Assembly: GCA_033557675.1 (NCBI GenBank)
Contig: JAWQRM010000132.1
Coordinates: forward strand, 1 to 29,369
Reading direction: 5' to 3'
Length of the DNA stretch: 29,369 nt
Source of the DNA: Coptodactyla brooksi
Lineage: Eukaryota; Arthropoda; Insecta; Coleoptera; Scarabaeidae
Shown here piece after piece: positions 19,370-27,328 of the stretch. Both the position numbers and the translations under genes were made by a program. Every line of letters begins with the position of its first letter. The stretch's first letter is position 1. Under the pieces are notes generated by a model. It was not told where the DNA came from. It worked only from the letters and a program-made list of their open reading frames with translations, and did no database searches.

Positions 19370-20488
19370 TCTATTCGAAAAACTAAGCTATGAACTGAAA
19401 GACGCCCATTATGTTAGTTATTTGCTATCGAATTGGTATCGGTGTATGTAAAAATGAAGTAGGAAAATTGAATATAACTTTTAAGATTAAAGATCTTTTG
19501 CAGTTGTGCTAAAAAACCAAGGGGTCTGTTCCTTATTCTATTTCGGCCAATTATTTAGAATACCAAGAAGAGCTGAGGGGTAATGTCCGCATTATAGATG
19601 CGCAGATTGAACCTTTGGTAATCAATATATCTAAATGACGACAATTCCAAAGTAATTGACTAAGGCACTGAAGATGATATAGTAGACTTCATCAATAGTT
19701 TATAATTAACAATCATTAATTCATATAGTTTTACTACCCCTGTGACTGGTGCTGGCTGGGGTTTAATTTTTTAACTAAAAATTTCGTTTATTTAATGAAA
19801 ACAGAATCAGATAATATAACTCCACTATAATTAATTAATGTTTAATATGTTTAATCCTTCGAAATTGTTATTACTTATTAGTTTTGTAGTGTTAAGAAGC
19901 AAGAAATGCATTATGGTAGCAATAATATGGAATTTCTCTGTTATTAACAAACGTTCTCAAAAATAAATTATTCGTTAACTGATATTAAAACACAATAATA
20001 AAGTTAATTTTAATTTTTTGTCCGCCGTTTATAGTTGGAATAAATTAATTCTGATATTTAAATATTGATTAATTTATCTATTAATCCTAATTAATTCCAT
20101 TAATCTACTAATTCTTATTAATTTATCCTAACGAAACTCTTCCCTTATTTTTAATAATAATAGATTAATAAACGTAACAGGTTGAAGTGAAAATTAAAAA
20201 TAATCTGTGTCAAAAATTTTAAAAATGTTAATAAAATAAAAGTATTAATAAAATTTGATAAGTAATGAGTGCCCATTACAATCTGCATTCGTGTACATAA
20301 TAGAATGTTTAAATATCAACATCATGCTTATAGTAAAATATCTGAACCATTGACATTATTAATTTTTTCCTGTTTAGATGAATTTGCATCCATTTCGTGA
20401 AAGTTTTACCCAAACATTATTTTCTTGCTTTTTAAAGAAAGGAAATGAAACAGTTATACCTACACAAAGGAATTCGTTCACAGTAGAA
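19370..20488. other. AT-rich stretch without a gene
   Basis: Very AT-rich, especially 19960-20250, where TTAAT words dominate. No open frame or repeat element recognised. Confidence 0.5.
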
Positions 20489-20520
20489 CAGTCTTTCTCA
20501 AAGTGGGCAATAACGCCTCC
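20489..20520. repeat. hAT 5' terminal repeat
   Basis: CAGTCTTTCTCAAAGTGGGC begins at 20489. CAG followed by a TTCTCAAA-type word is the standard terminal repeat of hAT elements of the Charlie/Buster/ZBED type. Expected 8-bp target duplication would be 20481-20488 (CAGTAGAA); its partner and the 3' terminal repeat were not found downstream. Confidence 0.7.
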
Positions 20521-21020
20521 TTGTGGGCCCTGGAGGCTTTCAGCGGGGCAGTAGAGGGATTAGCGAAAATTAGGAGGCGTTAAGGTGGTACTAAGGGAGC
20601 GAGGGCAGATTAAAAGAATATAGTTTTAAACAAACTAAAAAAACACGCTAACGACGTAGTAAAGTAAATTGTAACATCAGTTTATTTTTTTATTATTGTA
20701 TGTATTGTCATCGCTCAGTGTCTACAAATACGGAGCATTCGGGAGGTAGTAAGCGCGCATGCATGTGTCGACAGGCTCAGCCTCACAGCCCCCGACTCGC
20801 AGTCTGCTCCCGCATTGCTTTTGTCCCCGCCGGTGCTTTACTTCCGTGCCGGGTATTATAAACGAGTCGTTACATGTTTATCTTATTCCTGCCGATGCGT
20901 GTTGTATGTCTTCAACCTATATAAAGGCAGTAATTTTATTTTCTTTAGCAGTATTTCGTGCAATTGATAGCAGGTTTTTATAAGTTAATCTTTTACTAAC
21001 GTATCTGTGAAGCAGAAACC
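20521..21020 (+). promoter_or_regulatory. CpG-rich leader of the hAT element
   Basis: Noncoding leader between terminal repeat and transposase start. 20740-20880 is strikingly GC- and CpG-rich (AGCGCGCATGCATG, CCCCGCCGGTGC) compared with flanking DNA, as seen in leaders of some hAT elements. A 74-codon frame here (20759-20983) shows no protein features and is not regarded as a gene. Confidence 0.4.
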
Positions 21021-22500
21021 ATGACGGAAGCCAAAAAGAAAACATTACCGTTTCTTCTTTTTTGATAAAGCCCCGTCTTTCTATAGTGGGGAATATATTA
21101 AATACGGATTTATCGAAAATCCCACAAATCCATCATCGCCAATGTGCCTTATTTGTCAAAAAACGTTTTCAAATGACGCGATGAAGCCTTCTGGTGTTCA
21201 AGAAGATCTTAATAAAATACACTCGGATAAGAAAGACAAAGATGTGACGTATTTTGAAGACATGGAAATGTACGAACTTCAGCCAACTATATCATATCTT
21301 TCTTCATCAGCTTCTAAGCGAGACGATGACGGACTTCGAGCTTCTTACAATCTCATTGTTGATTGTTAAAGCAGGCAGACCACATGATATTGGGGAATAT
21401 TTAATTTTACTGGCAGTAAAAGAAGTAATAACCACTGTGCCTCAATAAACCAGCGGCAGATGTTATCCGGAAAATTCCTTTGCGCAATAGTTCTGTGCAA
21501 ACACGTTGATAGATGAAATGGTTGAAAACGTTGAAGAATCATTATGCAATTATCTGCAGACTTGTCAATTTTTAGTTCAGTTGGATGAGTTTTCTTTACC
21601 AACCAATGAAACATTGTTATTGCCATATGTGAGGATTAAGATGAGAAAATACGTCAAGAACTATTGTTTGCCTCAAATTTAGAAACAAATACAAAAGGAG
21701 AAATCATATTTAATATACTGGAAAAGTTTTGTGACGAAAAGGAAATTCCTTTGAATAATATTATGTCAGCTGCTACGGATTGCGCTCCGGCTATGACAGG
21801 GCGTCACAAAGGCTTCATAGCGGGCTTAAAAAATAAAGCTCATGACGTGCTTGCTCTGCCTTGCGTCATTCATCGCTAGCATTTGGTAGCGAAAAATCTG
21901 AGTGATCGCCTCCATACATCTCTGCAATATGTCATCAGAGCAGTTAATAAAATTAGAAGTAACTCACTGAATGACAGATTATTTAGTCAGCTTTGCATTG
22001 CCAATGATGAAGATTTCAACCGATTGCTAAAAATTGTGAAATTATACAGAGGTGCACTGGCTGTCAAAAGGTACTTGTTTAACACGATTTTACAATTTGT
22101 GTGGATCCGTGATAACCGCGACAACCTCATCTTTTAAAAGAATGATATTTCGTACTTGACAGACCAGTATAAATTGTTTAGTAATATGAATCTCCAGCTT
22201 CAAGATGACTTAAACTAAAAAAGAATTTATTTGATCAAGACAAAAATACCGTTGCTGCTTTCGTAGCCAAACTGCTTTAATACAAAAGATATATCGGCAG
22301 ACTGGAATTCAATAATTTCCCTAATTTATCAGCAGTTAATTTATCATTCAACAACAACGACTTGCTTGTTTACTGTCAACCAGACTGGGAGTTGAACCTT
22401 TTTTCAAATGTCAACACAACAGGATCATCCCAGTTAGAAGAAGAAGTTATAGAACTGACAACAAATGAGGAATTAAAAATTAAATTCAACAATGGCTACC
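21021..22500 (+). pseudogene. hAT transposase, ZBED/Charlie-like, N-terminal and core
   Basis: ATG at 21021 (MTEAKKK). A one-base shift in the following A/T runs leads into FFDKAPSFYSGEYIKYGFIE, then a BED-like zinc finger: CLIC at about 21145, KPSGVQEDLNKIHSD. The first His of the usual LxxHL..xH pair is Asp. YFEDM follows. After a degraded stretch, FLVQLDEFSLPTNETLLLPY holds the first catalytic Asp (LDE). From 21664: LETNTKGEIIFNILEKFCDE, then AATDCAPAMTGRHKGF (second Asp) and ALPCVIHR. A TAG replaces the usual Gln of CxIHRQ (21877-21879), then LVAKNLSDRL, NKIRSNSLNDRLFSQL. Later blocks (KNDISYLTDQYKLF and, frameshifted, AVNLSFNNNDLLVYC, NVNTTGSS, ELTTNEELKIKFNNGYQ) match the family's C-terminal half. 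The hATC dimerisation region and last catalytic Glu are absent because the sequence changes to another transposase at about 22500. Confidence 0.85.
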
Positions 22501-22718
22501 AAGCACACTTCAGGATCATACGCGAATGGTTAAACCAAAATTACCATGGCCAGCCAGCCATCCCGGACTTGACTTCAATGGACTTTTGTGTGCGGAGCCA
22601 CATGAAGAGCATCGTCGACCAAGATGGCCAGCCCATACCAACTGTCGAAATTCTTCGACAAGGAATTATTGATGCGGCGGATCACTCTACTCGTCAATTG
22701 ACCCCTAATGACGGTTAA
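22362..22718 (+). CDS. Chimeric open frame: hAT C-terminal part joined to DDE_3 transposase end
   Basis: A single uninterrupted 118-codon frame. Residues 1 to about 47 (ending ELKIKFNNGYQ) belong to the hAT transposase above. From about residue 48 the sequence is HFRIIREWLNQNYHG ... IPDLTSMDFCVRSHMKSIVD, then PTVEILRQGIIDAADH. This is the C-terminal end of a DDE_3-type transposase of the Tc1/mariner superfamily, whose members read HF..VREWLN...WPxRSPDLTxLDFFLWG.LK..VY. The WIGR...WP stretch is shortened and FLWG is changed (FCVRSH), but the Asp of the PDLTxxD motif is present. Whether the frame is translated is unknown; the lack of stops may be chance. Upstream hAT parts carry stops, so only an alternative start or splicing could express it. 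Confidence 0.6.
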   Translation: MLVYCQPDWELNLFSNVNTTGSSQLEEEVIELTTNEELKIKFNNGYQAHFRIIREWLNQNYHGQPAIPDLTSMDFCVRSHMKSIVDQDGQPIPTVEILRQGIIDAADHSTRQLTPNDG

Positions 22719-23052
22719 TTCAGTAGAGTAAAGCGGTTTGGGACACAAAATAAGAGTATGCGCTAGGAATAGAGGTGGCCACATGGAAAATGAATTGCTA
22801 CAAAAGAAAAGGAAAAGTACAAAATAATTAACAATTACGCGATTTTGATTTGATTTATGGCTTTTTTTACCCTAACCTTGAAGTAATGTTAGTTTGGATT
22901 TGACTACCTGGATTCTTAGTCACCCATTTTTACAAAAGATTGTACAAGATTCCCCAACTATTGTACCTTTTTCAATATGTTTTCAAAATAATCTGCACAA
23001 AATAATGTAGGGGGATTAGAAGACTAAAGACTAGAAAATCTACAAAAACTCG

Positions 23053-23078
23053 TAGTCTGCCTCTATCGTGGCAGACTA
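23053..23078. repeat. 9-bp stem hairpin
   Basis: TAGTCTGCC (23053-23061), 8-nt loop, GGCAGACTA (23070-23078). Perfect stem. Role unknown; only 42 bp before a second, longer hairpin. Confidence 0.75.
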
Positions 23079-23119
23079 GAAGAGAATATCTAGCAAAGCC
23101 GTGGGCCTCATTGACTTGC

Positions 23120-23160
23120 AGTACATGCAGTTGCAGTATTTTACTGCAACTGCATGTACT
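23120..23160. repeat. Perfect 19-bp stem hairpin with 3-nt loop
   Basis: AGTACATGCAGTTGCAGTA (23120-23138), TTT, then its exact reverse complement (23142-23160). A perfect foldback in decaying DNA suggests recent origin or a constraint. The stem is shorter than a usual miRNA precursor and the loop is minimal, so a cruciform-forming foldback is likelier than a microRNA. Confidence 0.9.
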
Positions 23161-23281
23161 ACATTTATTGTTTTACTAGTTATTTATATTAACTTGATAA
23201 TACTATTATTAACTGGATGCTTTTAAATAGAATAGCCCAATAATTTAATTTTAAAAACCACTATTTTAAATGCCAATTCTT

Positions 23282-23995
23282 ATAAAAACTTAGAAGATGT
23301 TGATATACAGGAAGTTCTATTCAAAAATTTGAATAAACCGAACACCTTATATATTCGAAAATAGTTTCAAATTGTGAAGAATATACTGCAACTTTTATTT
23401 GAAAAATTTTTTCCAGCAAAAAGCAATAGCAGTTGTAAAAAAAGTTTCCATTCGTACCTGTCATCTTTGTCCAAAAATGTGTAATAACTTCCAAGCGATG
23501 GCCCTCAAATCGCATAAGGACTTAAAAAATACCATCATATACAGGGTGTTCCATTTAAAAATCTGATGTTGGGTAGTTTTTAGAATAAGCCGAACACTCT
23601 TCATTGTTTGAAAATAGTTTCACATTATGAAGAGTTTGATCTGATGAAACTTTTTAGAAAAAAATATTTAAAATAAAAGAACAATAAAAAATAGAGAAGA
23701 AAAGAAAAAGAAAAATTTTGCATTCACATCATTTTTTTAAATACGAAATAACGCCCAAACGGTGCAATTTGGAGCTAATGTACAATAATTAAAGTGACCC
23801 TTAAATCTTACAAGGACTCAAAAAATATCATAATATACAGGCTGTTCTATTTAAATATCTGAAGTTGGGTAGTTTTTAGAATAAGCTGAATACCCTGTAT
23901 ATTCGAAAATAGTTTCATATTGTGAAGAATTCGACGTCATGCAACTTTTATTTGATACATTTTCTTCAAAGGAGAGCAATAACCGAGTTTAAGGA
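23282..23995. repeat. Three-unit degenerate tandem repeat with ACAGGGTGTTCC motif
   Basis: Units anchored at about 23303, 23538 and 23833 each start ATATACAGG-xTGTTCxATTxAAA and continue through GAATAAxCxGAA, TTTGAAAATAGTTTCA or ATTCGAAAATAGTTTCA, TTGTGAAGAA and an AACTTTTAT-type block. The two later units also share TTGGGTAGTTTTTAGAATAAGC, missing from the first by a small deletion. They are preceded by AAGGACT(T/C)AAAAAATA. Unit spacing is about 235 and 295 bp. Satellite-like or tandemly amplified transposon end. Confidence 0.75.
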
Positions 23996-24230
23996 CGAAA
24001 CACCCTCTTACCCCATAGGACTGTATTTTTTATAATAATGCTTATAACTCGAGAACCGGTGATTTTAAACATGTACTATTGTTATAGTTTTTTACTCACA
24101 AGTTTATGTAGATTATAAAAATATATTTAGTTATAAAGAGTCGTAAAAAAATAAAATAAAATTTAGGTTAAGTACCTCAACCATATGTACATTTTTTTTG
24201 AATTCCTTATCGTAACCAGATAACACAGAT

Positions 24231-24267
24231 GGACGGACAACCGGACGGACAACCGGACAGATCAACC
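24231..24267. repeat. Short tandem repeat, 12-mer GGACGGACAACC
   Basis: GGACGGACAACC occurs twice exactly (24231-24242, 24243-24254), followed by a variant GGACAGATCAACC (24255-24267). It lies in what looks like the tail of an interspersed element, before a hairpin 85 bp further on. Confidence 0.85.
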
Positions 24268-24351
24268 ACACAAAATAGCATAGATAGACTACATAGCCGA
24301 ATTCGTCAAGATCTATCAAAATCTCGACATCGATTTTTATTGCAAATGCAA

Positions 24352-24386
24352 TACTTTCTCTTTATACCTATCGGTAAGAGAAAGTA
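24352..24386. repeat. 11-bp stem hairpin
   Basis: TACTTTCTCTT (24352-24362), 13-nt loop, AAGAGAAAGTA (24376-24386). Perfect stem; might be a 3'-end hairpin of a short interspersed or LINE-derived repeat together with the 12-mer repeats just before it. Confidence 0.75.
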
Positions 24387-25170
24387 GAAATTGGGAAGCT
24401 CTAGAAAAACAGGTATTCTTAAAGTAGGTGGTGGGCGAAATAAGTTTGGGAACCTACGCATTAGAAGATATTGAAATTCTTATAAGGTTTCGAGTAAATA
24501 TGTTTAACCCGCATGGCTTTCCATTACATACTAGTGAATATAAAGCAAATACCACAATTGTACCAACTAAAGAACTTGCTTAACTGGATGCTATCAGAAT
24601 TTGTAATTTTATAGTAATGCGTAGAACATACAAAGTAAAAATAGTAATGCGTTGGCTGACTGATCAGTGAACAAACTGTGTATAGATGTGCTTTCTATAA
24701 CAATTACAATAAATACTATGAATAAATATTCAAAACCGAGTTTGTGCTAATTTATTGTCAAACACGACTAACATCTGTTCTCAAATCATTTAAGAGTTTC
24801 ATCGGAGAGTTTTCGGTTGTGAAGTATTCATTGCTGAGTACATATCAATTGAAATGGGATCAATCATCGAAAAATAAGGTAATATAATTACTATAAAAGC
24901 TTTCCCCGTTAATAGAAATATTTCCCTCTCTTTAAAAACAGATTGACAGGATGTTGCGAGTTCCCGTTTCTCCATGAGTGGATCTATAACAAACTTTTTC
25001 TGATATCTTGAACAAATCGCGTGATAATTGAAGAGAAAGAAACGAAAACTTTCTGACGAGTTATATGAAATATAATACTTTAGTATTACATAACTATATT
25101 CGGAATCTTTGACGTAGTAACAAAGTTTACACGATTGTCACCACTCAACTAAACCAAAAAGTTTATTTTT

Positions 25171-25213
25171 GCTTGACGCACGTTTCGCCTGGCATGTCGG
25201 CATCCTCAGAAAC
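25171..25213 (-). ncRNA. Hammerhead-ribozyme-like motif (type I, PLE-terminal type)
   Basis: On the minus strand: a short stem-I side GTTT, then CTGAGGA (fits core CUGANGA), a GCC...GGC helix II (3 pairs, one extra U after the core), then GAAACGTGCGTC. That last part fits core GAA plus a minimal helix III (ACG/CGU with a 2-nt loop) and ends in GUC, the preferred cleavage triplet. The next bases AAGC pair with GTTT (T-A, T-A, T-G, G-C) to form stem I. This is the compact architecture known from Penelope-like elements and related retroelements. Predicted cleavage would be between 25175 and 25174 on the minus strand. The short stems make activity uncertain. Confidence 0.5.
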
Positions 25214-25259
25214 GTTCGAGACAAATGATTATCATCATTTGTCTCGAACGCTTCTGAGG
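25204..25259. repeat. 26-bp inverted repeat flanking the hammerhead-like motif
   Basis: 25204-25229 (CCTCAGAAACGTTCGAGACA...) and 25234-25259 (...TGTCTCGAACGCTTCTGAGG) are inverted copies with a single mismatch and a 4-nt loop. The right arm repeats, in inverse orientation, the 5' flank and first core bases of the hammerhead-like motif, so this is a head-to-head arrangement of two PLE termini, one cut off right after CTGAGGA. Confidence 0.9.
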
Positions 25260-25318
25260 AGTAAAGTAAATAACCAGTAACGTAATTAATAATTAATACA
25301 ATTATTTATTACTTTACT
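25259..25318. repeat. AT-rich inverted repeat next to the PLE foldback
   Basis: AGTAAAGTAAATAA (about 25260-25273) and TTATTTATTACTTTACT (25302-25318) pair with one small offset, giving a second, nested palindromic element directly after the head-to-head PLE ends. Confidence 0.65.
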
Positions 25319-26006
25319 TTTCAAGACAAATCAAGGTCGATTGTGAAATTGATCGCAAAAAGTGCATATTAAGTATTTTTAAGGAATGTAAGATGTGAAA
25401 TCTTTTATCTCGACTTCTATCTATTTTAAACGGCACCTCATCAAATGAACGCACACCGCCTTTTTGAGTCCTCTTATTCGGACACTTTGACTGCTGTCAA
25501 GATGTTCCCATTGGGAATTCTTCGGCGAACAACATTAACATATTTGCGAGTCTGGACTAATTATGTTATAAATGCGTACGTTATAAACATATCCAATTAC
25601 CGCGACAAACCAATTATGACCGTACGGTGGAAAGCGGCCCGTTCGCTCGTCGAGCGATTTACGTTGCCACGGGACGTCGGACAATTTCAATAATCAATGA
25701 CTTATCCGCAGAGAACTCATTTCCGTCATTCAGTAGTGCGACAGAGCAAAACACGCAACGAGCGAATGGTACGGAGAAGAGAAAAAAAGGAGAAATGAGA
25801 ACACCGGCAGTACTGCGTACCTCGCCAGTCTGGACAGATAAATTGCATTAATTAAATGCAGTCCACAGAACGCTCGACTTTTCTACTGGTTTTAGCGCTA
25901 GTATGCGGAATTTTGCAGTGGAAGAGTCATTTCAATAACTTGTTTTATGTGAAACAAAAGAAATACCTTCCCAGTTTAGCCTTGGGTTATTGTCTGCAAT
26001 CAATTA

Positions 26007-26007
<1 letters not shown>
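25319..26007. other. Stretch without a recognised gene; GC-balanced block at 25440-25900
   Basis: 25440-25900 is richer in G+C and CpG than its surroundings and carries two overlapping plus-strand frames (25445-25693, 82 codons; 25627-25851, 74 codons). Neither matches a known family. It could be an exon or promoter of a host gene or old unique sequence, similar in character to 7500-8010. Confidence 0.25.

Positions 26008-26042
<35 letters not shown>
26008..26042. repeat. (TA)n microsatellite
   Basis: About 17 TA units without interruption. Confidence 0.95.
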
Positions 26043-26044
<2 letters not shown>

Positions 26045-26665
26045 ATATTTTGTTGGCGTGTAGAACCATATTTAAATCATCTGGTCATAAGGTGGTTTAA
26101 ATGGATTATTTAATCATTTAAATGTATGATGATAACCAATGAATTGTACACTTTTTGATTTTTTATTATTCAAATCTTAAAACTTTCATATTAATAGTTC
26201 CTTCTCGTCCCAGAGTATTACCAGTATGTTAGTGCATGGTGGAAAAGAACTTCAACACTTTCGTTCCCTTCTTCGATAGGTCAGTCACAAGACAATCTGA
26301 TCGATATATCGTTGCTACAAAAGAATGTCAGACTTTTGCAATAAATAATGTTTCTCTGAAATATTAGAAACTATATTTTACTACTTTTCAATTAAATATA
26401 TCCTAATATTGTTTTACGAGCCTGTCTAACAAGGGAAGTATCACAACTGTCAATCACCAATTTCGATGCAATTTGGCACAGCGATATAATGGACAAAAAT
26501 AAGGGTTCGTATTTTTTATACTTGCCCTAAAAGCTCCTGAGGCGATTAATAAGGGTTGCAAATTAAGAGAAAAAGTGTTTATTCGCTTGTATTTTGAAAA
26601 AAACGAAAACTGCTATCGAAATGTGGTAAATGCAAACTATATTCGTTTTTGGAGAGGTTTCTATT
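26043..26665. other. Gene-free stretch with a dispersed repeat
   Basis: No open frame or domain. It contains the repeat copy at 26426-26476. Confidence 0.5.
26426..26476 (+). repeat. Dispersed repeat, copy 2
   Basis: Inverted relative to the copy at 12741-12791 (shared CAAGGGAAGT, ACAACT, TCACC, AATTTGG). Sequence continues as an interspersed-repeat-like stretch to about 26640. Confidence 0.65.
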
Positions 26666-26795
26666 GATATATCACACATGTACCAAAAGGTTAAAAGGAG
26701 TGAACTACTCCTAGTTTTTGGAATAATTTAAAAGCCAGCCTATCGATTTTGGCGATGTTAAGTTTACATATAATACATTTGAAATATTAGTTACG
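26666..26795 (-). repeat. 3' non-coding part of the CENP-B-like element, copy 2
   Basis: Homologous to 10810-10945 (TTTTTGGAATAATTTAAAA, GATTTTGGCG, ACATATAATAC). In copy 1 it is about 40 bp from the transposase C-terminus; here about 430 bp separate them, so roughly 400 bp have been inserted in this copy or lost in the other. Confidence 0.65.
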
Positions 26796-27220
26796 TTTTT
26801 CCTATTCATCGCAGACCACTAACGCGAAGTTATGCGAGATGCTATGTACTCTCTTTCCGTAAGAATAAAGTGATAAAACTGTTATGTATTTAGAAAATAA
26901 TGAAAATTCATTCTTTCGCGGGCGTTACTTGCTAATTTTGATTAAATGTAGCAGTGTTTGTATTTAGTGTGACGTAAAAACCTTTGAAGGGACTTATAAT
27001 GGTTAGAAAGTAGGGGTAGAGAGTACATTTTCACCAATATCGCGAAACCGAAAAGTGTTGTCGAAAAATTTTAAGTATTAGCTGATATTAGTTGATATCG
27101 TGAAAAGAATGTTTTAAATACAGGAATTGTTTACACCAAGCATATGTTATAACCTCCCCTATATATCAAGTTGCAAACCATGCATATTTAACGTTCATAT
27201 ATCGATGAGAGGATAGTTGG

Positions 27221-27307
27221 TTATGTGTTAGAAACTGCAATTTTAAACTATCATCCCGCTGATCTAAATTGACATCATATTGGTAAAGAATAACTTGATC
27301 AGAGAAG
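27221..27307 (-). pseudogene. CENP-B/pogo-class transposase, C-terminal fragment (copy 2)
   Basis: On the minus strand this reads SFSDQVILYQYDVNLDQRDD, then SLKLQFLTHN, nearly the same as the end of the transposase at 10981-11075 (FSDQVILYQYAINLHQRDN, ILKLQSLTHN). All upstream domains are missing: the fragment stops at about 27307, 22 bp before the left arm of the large inverted-repeat structure. The two copies share orientation and lie about 16 kb apart. A dead relic. Confidence 0.75.
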
Positions 27308-27328
27308 CTTCCAAGATTCACTAGATAG

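Larger units (their letters stand above)
22719..23281. other. Gene-free stretch with two hairpins
   Basis: No coding region and no hAT 3' terminal repeat was found here. It contains the hairpins at 23053-23078 and 23120-23160. Confidence 0.5.
23996..25150. other. Stretch without a gene
   Basis: It contains the 12-mer repeat at 24231-24267, the hairpin at 24352-24386, a direct repeat ATAGTAATGCGT (about 24612 and 24641) and a short palindrome AATACTTTAGTATT at about 25074. 24130-24420 is probably the 3' end of an interspersed repeat. No coding region. Confidence 0.45.

Noticed and set aside
20759..20983. 74-codon frame in the hAT leader as a gene
   Set aside because: It lies between the hAT terminal repeat and the transposase start, and resembles no protein; its GC content reflects the element's CpG-rich leader.
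23120..23160. Perfect hairpin as a microRNA gene
   Set aside because: The stem (19 bp) and the 3-nt loop are too short for a normal precursor, and no extended flanking pairing is visible.
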